From Pedobacter cryoconitis (GTDB lineage Bacteria > Bacteroidota > Bacteroidia > Sphingobacteriales > Sphingobacteriaceae), in contig NZ_JACHCE010000012.1 of assembly GCF_014200605.1 (NCBI RefSeq), forward strand, positions 4,283-68,282: a stretch of 64,000 bases of DNA, in the 5' to 3' direction. Below are positions 40,530 to 49,982 of this stretch, one piece after another (position 1 is the stretch's first letter; each line of letters begins with the position of its first letter). The position numbers and the translations under genes were made by a program. A model generated the notes under the pieces. It did no database searches and had not been told where the DNA came from. It worked only from the letters and a program-made list of their open reading frames with translations.

Positions 40530-41258
40530 TTAATGAAGCTGCATATAAATGAGAGCTGCTATTGCTGCTCCGGCAATCGGACCAATTATAGGAATCCATG
40601 CATAAGACCAGTCACTCCCGCCTTTTCCTTTAATCGGGACTAAGGCATGTACAATCCTTGGTGCTAAATCACGTGCTGGATTAATCGCATACCCCGTAGT
40701 ACCACCTAATGAAAGACCAATTACCCAGACCAGAAAAGCAACAGGAACAGCACCAACAGAACCTAAACCCACAGGTATTTTTGTCGGGGTAATTTCAGCA
40801 CCTGTAATATAGAAAATAGTAAAAACCAGCACAAATGCACCTATAATTTCACTCATTATATTAGAAGTATAGTTACGGATCGCAGGGCCTGTGCAAAAAC
40901 AGGCGAGCATAGCTCCCGGATCGTTATTACGGTTAAAATGATCTTTATACATGACCCAGACCAGAAATGCACCCATACCGGCCCCGATTAGTTGCGCCAC
41001 TATATAAGGTACCACACTGGCCCAGGCAAACTTTCCTGCGATGGCAAGAGCGATAGTCACTGCAGGGTTTAAATGTGCCCCGCTATAAGGGCCGGCAACT
41101 GTAACCCCTACAAAAACAGCTAATCCCCAGGCTGTGGTAATTACCATCCAGCCGCCATTATTTCCTTTGGTATCGTTTAACACAACGTTGGCTACTACGC
41201 CATCGCCTAAAAGTATAAGTAACATGGTACCTATAAGTTCTGCTATGAATGGAGTCAT
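40530..41258 (-). CDS. glpF: Glycerol uptake facilitator (aquaglyceroporin)
   Basis: A 242-residue MIP channel with both NPA motifs, AHLNPAVTIALA and AINPARDLAPR. Asp after the second NPAR marks the glycerol-conducting subclass. Six membrane helices and two half-helices fit the family. It lies between glpK and the outer-membrane protein in the glp operon and admits glycerol for phosphorylation by GlpK. Confidence 0.96.
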   Translation of the reverse strand: MTPFIAELIGTMLLILLGDGVVANVVLNDTKGNNGGWMVITTAWGLAVFVGVTVAGPYSGAHLNPAVTIALAIAGKFAWASVVPYIVAQLIGAGMGAFLVWVMYKDHFNRNNDPGAMLACFCTGPAIRNYTSNIMSEIIGAFVLVFTIFYITGAEITPTKIPVGLGSVGAVPVAFLVWVIGLSLGGTTGYAINPARDLAPRIVHALVPIKGKGGSDWSYAWIPIIGPIAGAAIAALIYMQLH

Positions 41259-41282
41259 TACAGTAAAATTAAGGATGAATAA

Positions 41283-42797
41283 TTAGTTTGAATCAGTTTC
41301 AGAAAGGTCATCATTCCAGCTCTGTGTCGCATGGATAGCTCTCTTCCAATCTTTAATTCCCTTTTTAATCACAGCCTGATCTCCAGTAGGAACAAATTCT
41401 TTTTCTGACTTCCATAATTGCTGAATCTCTTCTACACTATCCCAGAAACCTACAGCCAGTCCTGCTAAATAAGCAGCCCCCAAAGCAGTAGTTTCTACTA
41501 CGTTTGGACGTATAACTTTACAATTCAACAAGTTTGACTGAAATTGCATCAGTAAATCATTCGCTGTTGCACCGCCATCAACTCTTAATTCTTTAATTTC
41601 CATTCCTGCATCGGCCTCCATTGCTTTTAAAACATCCATTGTCTGGTAAGCAATAGATTCAAGTGCTGCAAGAGCAATATGTGCAGAAGTTGTTCCTCTG
41701 CTCAACCCTACTATCGTGCCTCTGGCATCAGGTTTCCAGTAAGGCGCACCAAGACCGGCAAAAGCAGGCACAAAGTAAACACCCTGCGTATCTTTTACAC
41801 TCGCAGCAAGTTTTTCAACTTCCGATGATTTTTTAATCACCCCCAGACCATCACGAAGCCATTGCACAACTGCACCACCGATAAAAATACTGCCTTCAAA
41901 CGCATATTGTATTTTACCGTTAATTTTCCAGGCTACAGTAGTTAATAAGTTATTTTTTGATTCGATAAATTCATCGCCAATATTCATCAGCATAAAACAA
42001 CCGGTTCCATAAGTATTTTTCACCATGGCTTTCTCAATACACATCTGTCCGAAAAGTGCAGCATGCTGATCTCCTGCAATACCTGCGATAGGAATTTTAG
42101 AGGCAAAAATAGTCGTGGTAGTCTCTCCGTATATTTCACTTGATTGTTTAACTTCGGGAAGCATACTTTTAGGGATATCCAGAAGTTCAAGTAATTCATC
42201 ATCCCATTGCTGGGTACGGATATTGAAAAGCATGGTACGGCTTGCATTAGTGATGTCAGTAACGTGTACATGGCCTCTGGTAAACTTCCAGACCAGCCAG
42301 CTATCTACAGTTCCAAAAGCCAGCTCTCCTTTATTTGCTCTGTCACGGGCCCCCTCTACGTTATCAAGGATCCATTTTATTTTAGTACCTGAAAAATAAG
42401 AGTCAATTACCAATCCCGTTTTAGAACGCACTAAATCAGTTTTACCATCTTTTTTAAGTTGATCACAGAATTCAGCAGTGCGCCTGTCCTGCCAGACAAT
42501 TGCATTATAAACGGGCTCACCGGTTTCTCTATCCCAGACAATGGTCGTTTCACGCTGGTTAGTAATACCGATTGCTTTGATATTAGACCCGTTAATTCCC
42601 ATTTTAACAGTTGCTTCTGCTGCTACACTGGCCTGGGTTGACCAGATCTCATTAGGGTCATGCTCTACCCATCCTGATTGCGGGAAAATCTGGGTAAATT
42701 CCTTCTGTGCAGTAGATTTTATCTGTCCTTTATGATCAAAAATAATCGCACGAGAGCTCGTTGTGCCCTGATCCAGAGCCAAAATGTAATCTTCCAT
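41283..42797 (-). CDS. glpK: Glycerol kinase
   Basis: A 504-residue FGGY kinase: LALDQGTTSSRAIIFDHKG at the start, GWVEHDPNEIW, NQRETTIVWDRETGEP, GIAGDQHAALFGQ, and LRVDGGATANDLLMQFQ in the second lobe. It makes glycerol 3-phosphate with ATP. Second gene of the operon, 42 bp after glpD and 24 bp before glpF. Length and motifs are normal. Confidence 0.98.
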   Translation of the reverse strand: MEDYILALDQGTTSSRAIIFDHKGQIKSTAQKEFTQIFPQSGWVEHDPNEIWSTQASVAAEATVKMGINGSNIKAIGITNQRETTIVWDRETGEPVYNAIVWQDRRTAEFCDQLKKDGKTDLVRSKTGLVIDSYFSGTKIKWILDNVEGARDRANKGELAFGTVDSWLVWKFTRGHVHVTDITNASRTMLFNIRTQQWDDELLELLDIPKSMLPEVKQSSEIYGETTTTIFASKIPIAGIAGDQHAALFGQMCIEKAMVKNTYGTGCFMLMNIGDEFIESKNNLLTTVAWKINGKIQYAFEGSIFIGGAVVQWLRDGLGVIKKSSEVEKLAASVKDTQGVYFVPAFAGLGAPYWKPDARGTIVGLSRGTTSAHIALAALESIAYQTMDVLKAMEADAGMEIKELRVDGGATANDLLMQFQSNLLNCKVIRPNVVETTALGAAYLAGLAVGFWDSVEEIQQLWKSEKEFVPTGDQAVIKKGIKDWKRAIHATQSWNDDLSETDSN

Positions 42798-42839
42798 AAC
42801 TTATTGATTTATATTGGTTTAATTGATCCTGAATAATTT

Positions 42840-44426
42840 CTATTCGGGGGTATATGGTACTAGTAAATAAGACTGGGCCAGCTTTCTGAAAGCCTTGACC
42901 TGTTCATTTTCCCAGGCTTCATCATAATGTAGTTCTGTGGCTATTAACCTGGCAACAGCAGGTGCCATATCAATAGCAGCACGTGCATCTAAAAATAATG
43001 CCCTTACTCTTCTGGCCAAAATATCTTCTACGGTACGGGCCATTTCATGTCTCACACCCCAGATGACTTCAGCTTTGATATAAGGTAAACGGCTATGAAG
43101 TTTTCCTTTCCATTCCGGGTTTTCTGTTCCTAAAGCCAATACCGCCGCCTCATCACTTCCGTAAACATATAAATGATCGTTGCGGTCAACATCTGCTTTA
43201 CTGCCGTGGATAGCGAGTTCTTTTGTTTGGGTAGGACGGGAAGTTAGTTGACCAACCTCAATTGCTTTGTCAATGGTATCCTCCCCCATTCTGCGGTACG
43301 TAGTCCATTTACCACCTGTGATAGTAATTAAACCAGATGCGGTAACGATCAGCTTATGGCTTCTTGAAATTTCTTTTGTTTTAGAAGAACCATCTTCCGG
43401 CGCTGCCAAAGGGCGTAAACCTGCAAATACACTAAGTACATCTTTACGAGTTGGTGCTTTAATCAGATATTTTGTTGCTGTACGCAGGATAAATTCTATT
43501 TCCTCTTCTAAGGCTACGGGCTCCAGACTATGCTTATCGAGTGGAGTGTCTGTGGTCCCTACCACTAATTTATCATGCCATGGCACTACAAATAAGACCC
43601 TGCCGTCATCAGTTTTAGGAATCATAATTGCATCTTCGCCCGGCATAAAAGTACGCTCAATAACCAGGTGTACCCCCTGACTTGATCTGACCAATGGTTT
43701 TTTACCTGGTTTATCCATTTGTAAAAGATCGTCTACAAAAACCCCGGTCGCATTGATGACAGTTTTACTTTTCAGGTTATAGCTGATTCCTGATTCTACA
43801 TCAGTTGCGATTACACCTGCTACCTTACCGGCAGTATCTTTAATTAAGCTTGTTACACGAATATAATTCAGGATCGTAGCTCCCTGCTCCAAACTCGTTT
43901 GTGCCAGGTTTACTGCAAGACGTGCATCATCAAATTGTCCGTCATGGTATACTACCCCGCCATATAGGTTTTTAGGCTGTATAGTGGAAAGTTTACTGAT
44001 TACATCTTTTTTAGAAATATGTTTTGCACGGCCAAAACCGAGTCTTCCGGCTAAAAGATCATAAAGTGTTAATCCAATAGTGTAAAATGCACCCCCCCAC
44101 CATTCGTAGTTAGGAATAATGAACGACTCATTTTTCACTAAGTGAGCTGCATTTTTCAAAAGCAAACCGCGTTCATATAAAGCTTCCCTTACCAGTCCTA
44201 TATCGCCCTGCGCTAAATAACGAACACCGCCATGCACTAATTTAGTACTTCGGCTGGAGGTCCCTTTTGCAAAATCTGCCTGTTCCAATAATAAAGTCTG
44301 ATAACCACGGCTGGCCGCATCAAGCGCAGCGCCTAAACCTGTTGCACCACCACCAACTACAATGACATCCCAAACCTTTTCCGGATCAACAATATTTTGT
44401 ATCAATTCTTTTCTGCTTGTGTTCAT
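42840..44426 (-). CDS. glpD: Glycerol-3-phosphate dehydrogenase
   Basis: A 528-residue FAD-dependent dehydrogenase: dinucleotide-binding VIVVGGGATGLGAALDAASRG, GTSSRSTKLVHGGVRYLAQGD, and DAO_C domain with a conserved VRHEMARTVEDILARR helix. It oxidises glycerol 3-phosphate to dihydroxyacetone phosphate, feeding the quinone pool. The frame is open from 44516, but I choose ATG 44426 because a rare clear Shine-Dalgarno (AAGGAGG, 44435-44441) stands 8 nt before it. First gene of the operon. Confidence 0.96.
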   Translation of the reverse strand: MNTSRKELIQNIVDPEKVWDVIVVGGGATGLGAALDAASRGYQTLLLEQADFAKGTSSRSTKLVHGGVRYLAQGDIGLVREALYERGLLLKNAAHLVKNESFIIPNYEWWGGAFYTIGLTLYDLLAGRLGFGRAKHISKKDVISKLSTIQPKNLYGGVVYHDGQFDDARLAVNLAQTSLEQGATILNYIRVTSLIKDTAGKVAGVIATDVESGISYNLKSKTVINATGVFVDDLLQMDKPGKKPLVRSSQGVHLVIERTFMPGEDAIMIPKTDDGRVLFVVPWHDKLVVGTTDTPLDKHSLEPVALEEEIEFILRTATKYLIKAPTRKDVLSVFAGLRPLAAPEDGSSKTKEISRSHKLIVTASGLITITGGKWTTYRRMGEDTIDKAIEVGQLTSRPTQTKELAIHGSKADVDRNDHLYVYGSDEAAVLALGTENPEWKGKLHSRLPYIKAEVIWGVRHEMARTVEDILARRVRALFLDARAAIDMAPAVARLIATELHYDEAWENEQVKAFRKLAQSYLLVPYTPE

Positions 44427-44434
44427 CTTTTGGG

Positions 44435-44441
44435 CCTCCTT
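44435..44441 (-). promoter_or_regulatory. Strong Shine-Dalgarno before glpD
   Basis: AAGGAGG on the minus strand, 8 nt before ATG 44426. It decides the glpD start and is unusual for a phylum in which such sites are scarce. Confidence 0.75.
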
Positions 44442-44452
44442 ATATTTTGTAA

Positions 44453-44623
44453 CGATTTGTTTCGCTTTGTATATCAAATCTATAAAATAAAACATTTCAA
44501 AACAAATAAAAATCAATAAGAACCTTCGTTTATTCTAAAAACTACTAAAAAAGCCATATAAAGAACGTTTATGAACATAAAGAATAAAACAATAACCCGA
44601 AATCGAAACAAAACGAAACACCG
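44453..44623. promoter_or_regulatory. Candidate DeoR/GlpR operator copies in the glpD/deoR divergent region
   Basis: CGATTTGTTTCG (44453-44464, i.e. CGAAACAAATCG on the minus strand) and CGAAACAAAACG (44604-44615) are near-identical inverted copies; a third shorter one, CGAAACACCG (44614-44623), overlaps the second. They stand near the glpD start and before the DeoR gene. Confidence 0.5.
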
Positions 44624-44709
44624 AGTAAAATATTTAGGGCCGCTCTTTAAACAAAACTTAGGGTTTTTGTTTATTTTTGGCTATCAGCAACATAATCAAC
44701 CTAACCGGA

Positions 44710-45486
44710 ATGAAGAGTATAACCGAAAGACATCAGTTAATTTTAAAAAAACTTCAGGAAACCGGATCTGTTAACGTTCAGGAGCTCAGCGCACAAATGA
44801 AAGTTTCTGATGTGACTATCCGAAAAGACCTGAAACTACTGGAAGACAAGAAATTACTCTTCCGTACACATGGTGGCGGCTCTAAAACAAATCCTTATAC
44901 CAATGACAAACCCGTTGCTGAAAAGGAACAGATACATGCGGATAAAAAAAGACTGATTGCTAAAGCTGCCGCTGAAATGATTGGCCATAACGACTCTATA
45001 ATTATTGCTTCCGGAACTTCTATGCTCGCACTGGCAAGAGCCATACACCCCGAAAAACATCTAACAGTAATTACCTCCGCCTTAAATGTTGCCCTGGAGT
45101 TATCACATCACCTGCATGTAGAGGTTTTACAGCTTGGCGGCCAGCTGAGACAAAATTCATCTTCAGTAATGGGGCCTTATGCGGAACAGATTTTAACGGA
45201 TGTTTCCTGCAGCATGCTATTTCTGGGGGTAGATGGAATAGATATTGAAACCGGGTTAACTACGACAAGCCTGATGGAAGCCCGCCTGAATCAGAAAATG
45301 ATCAATGCCGCACAGATTACCGTTGTCCTGGCTGACAGCTCTAAAATGGGAAAAAGAGGACTGGGAAAGATCTGTTCTCTTGATCAGATCCAGCATGTGA
45401 TTACTGATGACGGAATTTCTCCGGCTTTGGTTAAACTCATGGAAAACAAGGGTATCAGCGTAACTATTGTTAAAGAAAAAGGTTAG
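44710..45486 (+). CDS. DeoR-family repressor (GlpR-like)
   Basis: A 258-residue DeoR regulator: N-terminal helix-turn-helix (MKSITERHQLILKKLQETG, VQELSAQMKVSDVTIRKDL, FRTHGGG) and a sugar-phosphate-binding DeoRC domain (IIIASGTSMLALARAI, LQLGGQLRQNSSSVMGP, LFLGVDGIDIETGL). The frame is open from ATG 44677; I choose ATG 44710 because family members start directly before the helix-turn-helix. Divergent from glpD, so glycerol 3-phosphate control of the glp operon is likely. Confidence 0.9.
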   Translation: MKSITERHQLILKKLQETGSVNVQELSAQMKVSDVTIRKDLKLLEDKKLLFRTHGGGSKTNPYTNDKPVAEKEQIHADKKRLIAKAAAEMIGHNDSIIIASGTSMLALARAIHPEKHLTVITSALNVALELSHHLHVEVLQLGGQLRQNSSSVMGPYAEQILTDVSCSMLFLGVDGIDIETGLTTTSLMEARLNQKMINAAQITVVLADSSKMGKRGLGKICSLDQIQHVITDDGISPALVKLMENKGISVTIVKEKG

Positions 45487-45502
45487 ACCAATACCCGGTT
45501 AA

Positions 45503-46057
45503 TTATTCAAATTCAATTTTACAGCGCTCTCTGCTTAATGCATCCATAAAACTATGGTGTTCATATGCCGTTTGTTTCAGCATAGCTTCATCTTTTTTAT
45601 AGGTGTTTTTAAGTTCTTTTCTATTCATTGCCTGAAAGAAACGCCTGATATCATCCCGGCTTTTTAAAATCAATGCAGGAACTTCTTTGGGCTTATTATC
45701 TTCTCCGATAGCAACCATGGTAAAATAACTTGTATTGGTATGTTTGATGACATGAGTTTTCAGGTTCTCTGAAATCACCCTGATGCCAATAATCATAGAT
45801 GTCTTTCCTACATAATTTACAGATGCCATCAGCGAAACAATCTCTCCTACTTCGACAGGTGCCAGAAAATCAACTACATCAATAGATGCTGTAATACAAT
45901 ATCCATCAGCATGTTTTGCAGCACATACATAAGCGACTTTATCCATCAGGCCCAGAATAATACCTCCGTGTATCTTACCGCCAAAATTTGAATAAGACGG
46001 AATCATCAACTCTGTTAAAGTAACCTGAGAATTTGCAACTGGTTTATAATCTGACAT
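45503..46057 (-). CDS. Acyl-CoA thioesterase, hotdog fold
   Basis: A 184-residue YciA/BACH-like thioesterase: MIPSYSNFGGKIHGGIILG, AAKHADGYCITASIDVVDFL, and the hotdog VGEIVSLMASVNYVGKTSMI. It cleaves acyl-CoA; substrate chain length unknown. The frame extends to 46291 but only ATG 46057 (MSDYKPV) fits the family, the rest covering the tspO start on the other strand. A second, similar gene lies at 60468. Confidence 0.92.
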   Translation of the reverse strand: MSDYKPVANSQVTLTELMIPSYSNFGGKIHGGIILGLMDKVAYVCAAKHADGYCITASIDVVDFLAPVEVGEIVSLMASVNYVGKTSMIIGIRVISENLKTHVIKHTNTSYFTMVAIGEDNKPKEVPALILKSRDDIRRFFQAMNRKELKNTYKKDEAMLKQTAYEHHSFMDALSRERCKIEFE

Positions 46058-46148
46058 GTTATTTTTTTGATTGCAATTTAGCTTTTTTCGCAAAACAGTC
46101 AAATCTGGCGGGCATGATTTTTGATCGGAAAGAAAATAAATAATATAC

Positions 46149-46637
46149 ATGACTGTTGCCAGAAAGCCCTTTAATTTTGTCGCATTACTGATCAATATCC
46201 TGATTCCGCTTGGCTTTGGTGTAGCAGGCGGCCTGATTACCCAGATATCCATTAAGAAATGGTACCCCTTTATTGAAAAGCCTTCTTTCAACCCACCAAA
46301 CTGGTTATTCCCCCCGGTATGGTCTTCACTGTTTATTATTATCGGGATTTCTTCTTACCTGATCTGGTCCAAAAGAGCACAAATTGCACATTTTCCAAGA
46401 ACCATAGCCATTTATTTTATTCAGCTTATCCTGAATTTATGCTGGTCTTATTTATTCTTTTACCACCACCTGATTGGCGCTTCTCTGATAGAAATCATAG
46501 CGCTGCTGGCAGCAATTATCGTGAATGGCATCGTTTTCTATAGAATTGACAAAACTGCAGGATTACTATTTATACCTTATTTTTTATGGGTTAGTTTTGC
46601 GACTATACTCACCTATAATATTTACCTTCTCAACTAA
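46149..46637 (+). CDS. tspO: TspO/MBR-family tryptophan-rich membrane protein
   Basis: A 162-residue five-helix membrane protein with the TspO signature WYPFIEKPSFNPPNWLFPPVW, then LIWSKRA, and ILNLCWSYLFF. TspO proteins bind porphyrins and respond to oxidative stress. Divergent from the thioesterase gene. The 5-helix length is normal. Confidence 0.93.
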   Translation: MTVARKPFNFVALLINILIPLGFGVAGGLITQISIKKWYPFIEKPSFNPPNWLFPPVWSSLFIIIGISSYLIWSKRAQIAHFPRTIAIYFIQLILNLCWSYLFFYHHLIGASLIEIIALLAAIIVNGIVFYRIDKTAGLLFIPYFLWVSFATILTYNIYLLN

Positions 46638-46671
46638 AGGTTATACTTCTTTTTAGCTGCAACTTCGTCAA

Positions 46672-46841
46672 ATTTATTTCTGATAAGAAAGCTATCAGAA
46701 ATAAATGATGACTTGTTTCGCTTAAAAATAAGTTATAACCAGTTTTTCCAGCAGAATCAGATGCCGATAGCAACAAGTTATCATTTATTGTTTACAGGAA
46801 AGCTATCAGAAATAAATGAGGACTTGTTTCTCTCAAAAATA
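46672..46841. repeat. Intergenic repeat element with direct and inverted copies
   Basis: A perfect 14-bp inverted repeat ATTTATTTCTGATA / TATCAGAAATAAAT (46672-46706, 7-nt loop) overlaps a 44-bp sequence (46687-46730) that recurs at 46798-46841 with few changes. Between them, 46771-46790 is an inverted copy of its middle (CAACAAGTTATCATTTATTG). No gene is supported in this 257-bp gap. Confidence 0.75.
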
Positions 46842-46915
46842 TTTTACTATCTAAATGTAAACAGCTTCTAAAAGAAAACCTGTAATTTAGGAAAGTGATC
46901 TCTTTAAAAAACGTA

Positions 46916-49213
46916 ATGCTCGGTTTACTATGTTTTTGCGCATTTCAGGTAAATGCACAGAAGGTTGGATTGGTTCTCAGTGGAGGGGGAGCGAAAGGGC
47001 TGGCGCATATCGGTACGCTGAAAGCGCTGGAAGAAAATCATATTCCCATTGATTACATCACAGGTACTTCTATGGGTGGGATTGTAGGTGCGCTTTATGC
47101 TGCCGGATACTCTCCGGCACAGATTGAAAAGATTGCGCTGACTACAGATTTCCAGGATTGGGTAAGCGGCCGTTTTAAAAGTGATTATAGTTTCTTTTTC
47201 CAGAAAGGCAGTATTAATGCCTCCCTCATTACTGCTAAGCTTTCTGTTGACACCTCTCTGAGAGTCAGTTTCAGATCTAACCTGGTCAACGACATCCCTT
47301 TAAACTTTGCATTAATCGAGCTCTTATCACAGGCATCAGCCATATCAAAAGATAATTTCGATAATCTTTTTGTACCCTACCGCTGTATGGTTTCTGATGT
47401 CTTTTCACAGACCAGTATCACTGTAAAAAGCGGTAGTCTGGCCGAAGCCGTAAGAGCAACCATGACTGTTCCACTAATTTACAGACCAATCAAACTGGAT
47501 AATAAATATGTATTTGATGGTGGATTATATAATAATTTCCCTGCCGATGTCATGCAGAAAGAGTTTAAACCCGATTATATAATCGGCGCAAATGTATCTT
47601 CTAAAAATTTCAAAGAATATCCTAAAAACGGGGATGAAAAGCTGGTTAACAGACTGATGCTATTTATGTTTTTATCCAAATCAGACTCTACACTGATCGG
47701 AAAAAATGGTATCTATATCCAACCTGATCTGCAGGATTTCAGCTCCAGCAATTTCAGCCCGGTTGCCGAGCTGATTAAACAGGGATATGATGCGACAATG
47801 GCCGATATGCCCAAAATCCTGAAATCTGTACAACGCAGAATCAGTACTGAGGAAATCGTACTGAAAAGAAATACCTTTAACAATAAAAAACCTCAGCTGG
47901 TTTTTAGTGATGTTACTGTAACCGGGGTAAACAACCAGCAGAAACGTTATATCGAACGCTTATTTAAAAGTGATAAACCGACTTTTGATTTAGCCGACAT
48001 CAGACAGGGTTATTACAAGCTTGTCGCTGATGAAACCTTCGAAACCATTTATCCAAAGATAAGCTACAACCCTGCTACTGATAGTTATATTTTCGGAATT
48101 ATAGCTAAACCTAAAAGAAGTTTTAAACTTGATTTTGGTGGAAATATCTCCAGCAGACCGATCAGTAATGTATTTCTGGGAATGCAGTACAACTATCTTG
48201 ACAGAAAGGCCTATACTTTTGGCACGAACTTCTATTCAGGTCGTTTTTATGAATCCGTTCAACTGAATGGCCGCATAGATTACCCTTCAAAACTTCCCTT
48301 CTTTTTAAGCGGAGAGATGACTTACAATCACTTTAATTTTTATAATACCAGCCAGATTTTTATTGAGAACCCACATCCTACTTATATTGAACAGTCAGAC
48401 CGGAAGATTGAACTCAAAGGGGGGATTCCGCTTAACCGCAACACAAGAATCACTTTAAGCACTTCTTTTATCAATAACAATGACCACTATAGCCCGACCA
48501 ACACATTTAATATCGGCGATATTTTAGATAAAACGGTCTTTAACGGATCCAGAACTGCTTTAACATTTGAACAGAATACATTTAACCGTAAACAATATGC
48601 TAACCGCGGAAGGAATTTCCTGCTCAGCCTTAATTATTTCAATGGAAGAGAACTCTATACCCCGGGTAATATTTCCAGAAATAGCGGAGCTTCAACTGAT
48701 ATTGAGGCAAATAAAAAAGACAGAGAATGGTTTAATATCAAATTGAGCGATGAAAATTATTTCTTTCATCAGGGTAAATACACACTCGGATATCTGGTGG
48801 AGGGCGTTATTTCAAATCAGCCGCTGTTTTCAAATTATTATTCTACCCTGCTTGCAGCACCTGCTTTTTATCCGCTGCAAGATAGCAGATCTCTCTTCCT
48901 GGAAAAATTCAGAGCAAGAACTTACCTTGCAGGAGGCTTAAAAAACGTCTATCAAATCCGCAAAAACCTGGATCTCAGAGTAGAAGCATTCCTGTTTATG
49001 CCTTATCAGGAATTTGCTCAGAACGGATTTCAGAATATTGATAATGCCTGCACTTTTAATCATATACATTATGCAGGAACAGCAGGCCTGGTTTATAATA
49101 CACCGGTTGGCCCTGTCAGCCTAAGCTATAATTTATATGACGATCCGATAAAAAGAAACGGCGTTTTACTACATTTGGGGTATCTGATTTATAATAAACG
49201 CTCCATTGAGTAA
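46916..49213 (+). CDS. Patatin-like phospholipase with C-terminal BamA-type barrel
   Basis: A 765-residue outer-membrane protein. After a signal peptide (GLLCFCAFQVNAQ) comes a patatin domain with GGGAKG oxyanion hole, nucleophile GTSMGG and catalytic DGG (FDGGLYNNFP), then a POTRA-like linker and an Omp85-type barrel ending in a Tyr/Phe-rich strand (YHLGYLIYN). PlpD-like patatin-barrel fusions are lipases displayed on the surface or in the periplasm. The frame also has a GTG at 46895, but ATG 46916 begins the signal peptide and is preferred. Confidence 0.9.
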   Translation: MLGLLCFCAFQVNAQKVGLVLSGGGAKGLAHIGTLKALEENHIPIDYITGTSMGGIVGALYAAGYSPAQIEKIALTTDFQDWVSGRFKSDYSFFFQKGSINASLITAKLSVDTSLRVSFRSNLVNDIPLNFALIELLSQASAISKDNFDNLFVPYRCMVSDVFSQTSITVKSGSLAEAVRATMTVPLIYRPIKLDNKYVFDGGLYNNFPADVMQKEFKPDYIIGANVSSKNFKEYPKNGDEKLVNRLMLFMFLSKSDSTLIGKNGIYIQPDLQDFSSSNFSPVAELIKQGYDATMADMPKILKSVQRRISTEEIVLKRNTFNNKKPQLVFSDVTVTGVNNQQKRYIERLFKSDKPTFDLADIRQGYYKLVADETFETIYPKISYNPATDSYIFGIIAKPKRSFKLDFGGNISSRPISNVFLGMQYNYLDRKAYTFGTNFYSGRFYESVQLNGRIDYPSKLPFFLSGEMTYNHFNFYNTSQIFIENPHPTYIEQSDRKIELKGGIPLNRNTRITLSTSFINNNDHYSPTNTFNIGDILDKTVFNGSRTALTFEQNTFNRKQYANRGRNFLLSLNYFNGRELYTPGNISRNSGASTDIEANKKDREWFNIKLSDENYFFHQGKYTLGYLVEGVISNQPLFSNYYSTLLAAPAFYPLQDSRSLFLEKFRARTYLAGGLKNVYQIRKNLDLRVEAFLFMPYQEFAQNGFQNIDNACTFNHIHYAGTAGLVYNTPVGPVSLSYNLYDDPIKRNGVLLHLGYLIYNKRSIE

Positions 49214-49357
49214 ATAGCATCCTGCACCTGCCTATGGATAAACACTTAAAAACAGCATGAAACCTACCTGACTAAAACAATTATTAAACCCCCAGAGCAA
49301 TAATTAGTTTAATGATCAAAGGCTCCATTTGACAAAAAAAAACAATAAATAAATTAA

Positions 49358-49888
49358 ATGAAAACAATATATTACTGCTTACTATTTCTACTTATTTCCA
49401 GTACAGGCTATGCGCAAAAATCTGACATTAACAATTTCATTGTTAAAGAAAGCCTGTTAAAGAACAGTAAGTTAGCCATCATTGCTGCCGATTCACTGGA
49501 TCAGCCATTGGAAAAAATCAACGGACTTTACACTTTCACCGTTAGTGGTTTTACGCAAACACTGAAGTTTAATGATGGGGTAGCTATCCTGCCACTGCAA
49601 ATTGATAAATCTGCTTTTGTTTATGTAAAACACCAGAACGATAAGGGTACACATAGCAAACTGCTTTATGTTTATAAAAAAGAAGGAAGCCTGAACCCCT
49701 TTACAATCAATAGCATGTGGATGATACTTTTTCCATTATTGCTGGTCTTCATTGCTTTTGCTTTCAGAAAACTTATCATCTATGCAGTGATCATCTTACT
49801 GGTTTTCATTTATTTCAACCATAGCAGCGGACTTAATTTATCAACTTTCTTCGAGACCATATTTGATACCCTGAAAAAAGTATTTTAA
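49358..49888 (+). CDS. Hypothetical secreted protein with C-terminal membrane spans
   Basis: A 176-residue protein. It has a signal peptide (YYCLLFLLISSTGYAQ), a small beta-rich extracytoplasmic part (NGLYTFTVSGFTQTLKFNDG, HSKLLYVYKKEG) and two hydrophobic C-terminal helices (MILFPLLLVFIAFAF, IYAVIILLVFIYF). No family recognised. Alone on its strand between the patatin gene and a terminator shared with tamL. Confidence 0.8.
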   Translation: MKTIYYCLLFLLISSTGYAQKSDINNFIVKESLLKNSKLAIIAADSLDQPLEKINGLYTFTVSGFTQTLKFNDGVAILPLQIDKSAFVYVKHQNDKGTHSKLLYVYKKEGSLNPFTINSMWMILFPLLLVFIAFAFRKLIIYAVIILLVFIYFNHSSGLNLSTFFETIFDTLKKVF

Positions 49889-49907
49889 ACTAACAGACAT
49901 AGTATCA

Positions 49908-49958
49908 ATCAAATAATAAAGGGATGTATCTTACCGACACATCCCTTTATTATTTGAT
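49908..49958. terminator. Bidirectional terminator between convergent genes
   Basis: A perfect 20-bp stem, ATCAAATAATAAAGGGATGT and its complement, with an 11-nt loop, between the hypothetical gene and the tamL-like gene. Confidence 0.92.
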
Positions 49959-49982
49959 TACCTGCTCAGGAAGCTATAGTTA

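Noticed and set aside
44571..44774. 67-codon frame before the DeoR gene
   Set aside because: Overlaps the operator region and the DeoR start in another frame; Lys/Asn-rich translation of AT-rich DNA.
46895..46915. GTG start for the patatin protein
   Set aside because: The signal peptide begins at ATG 46916.
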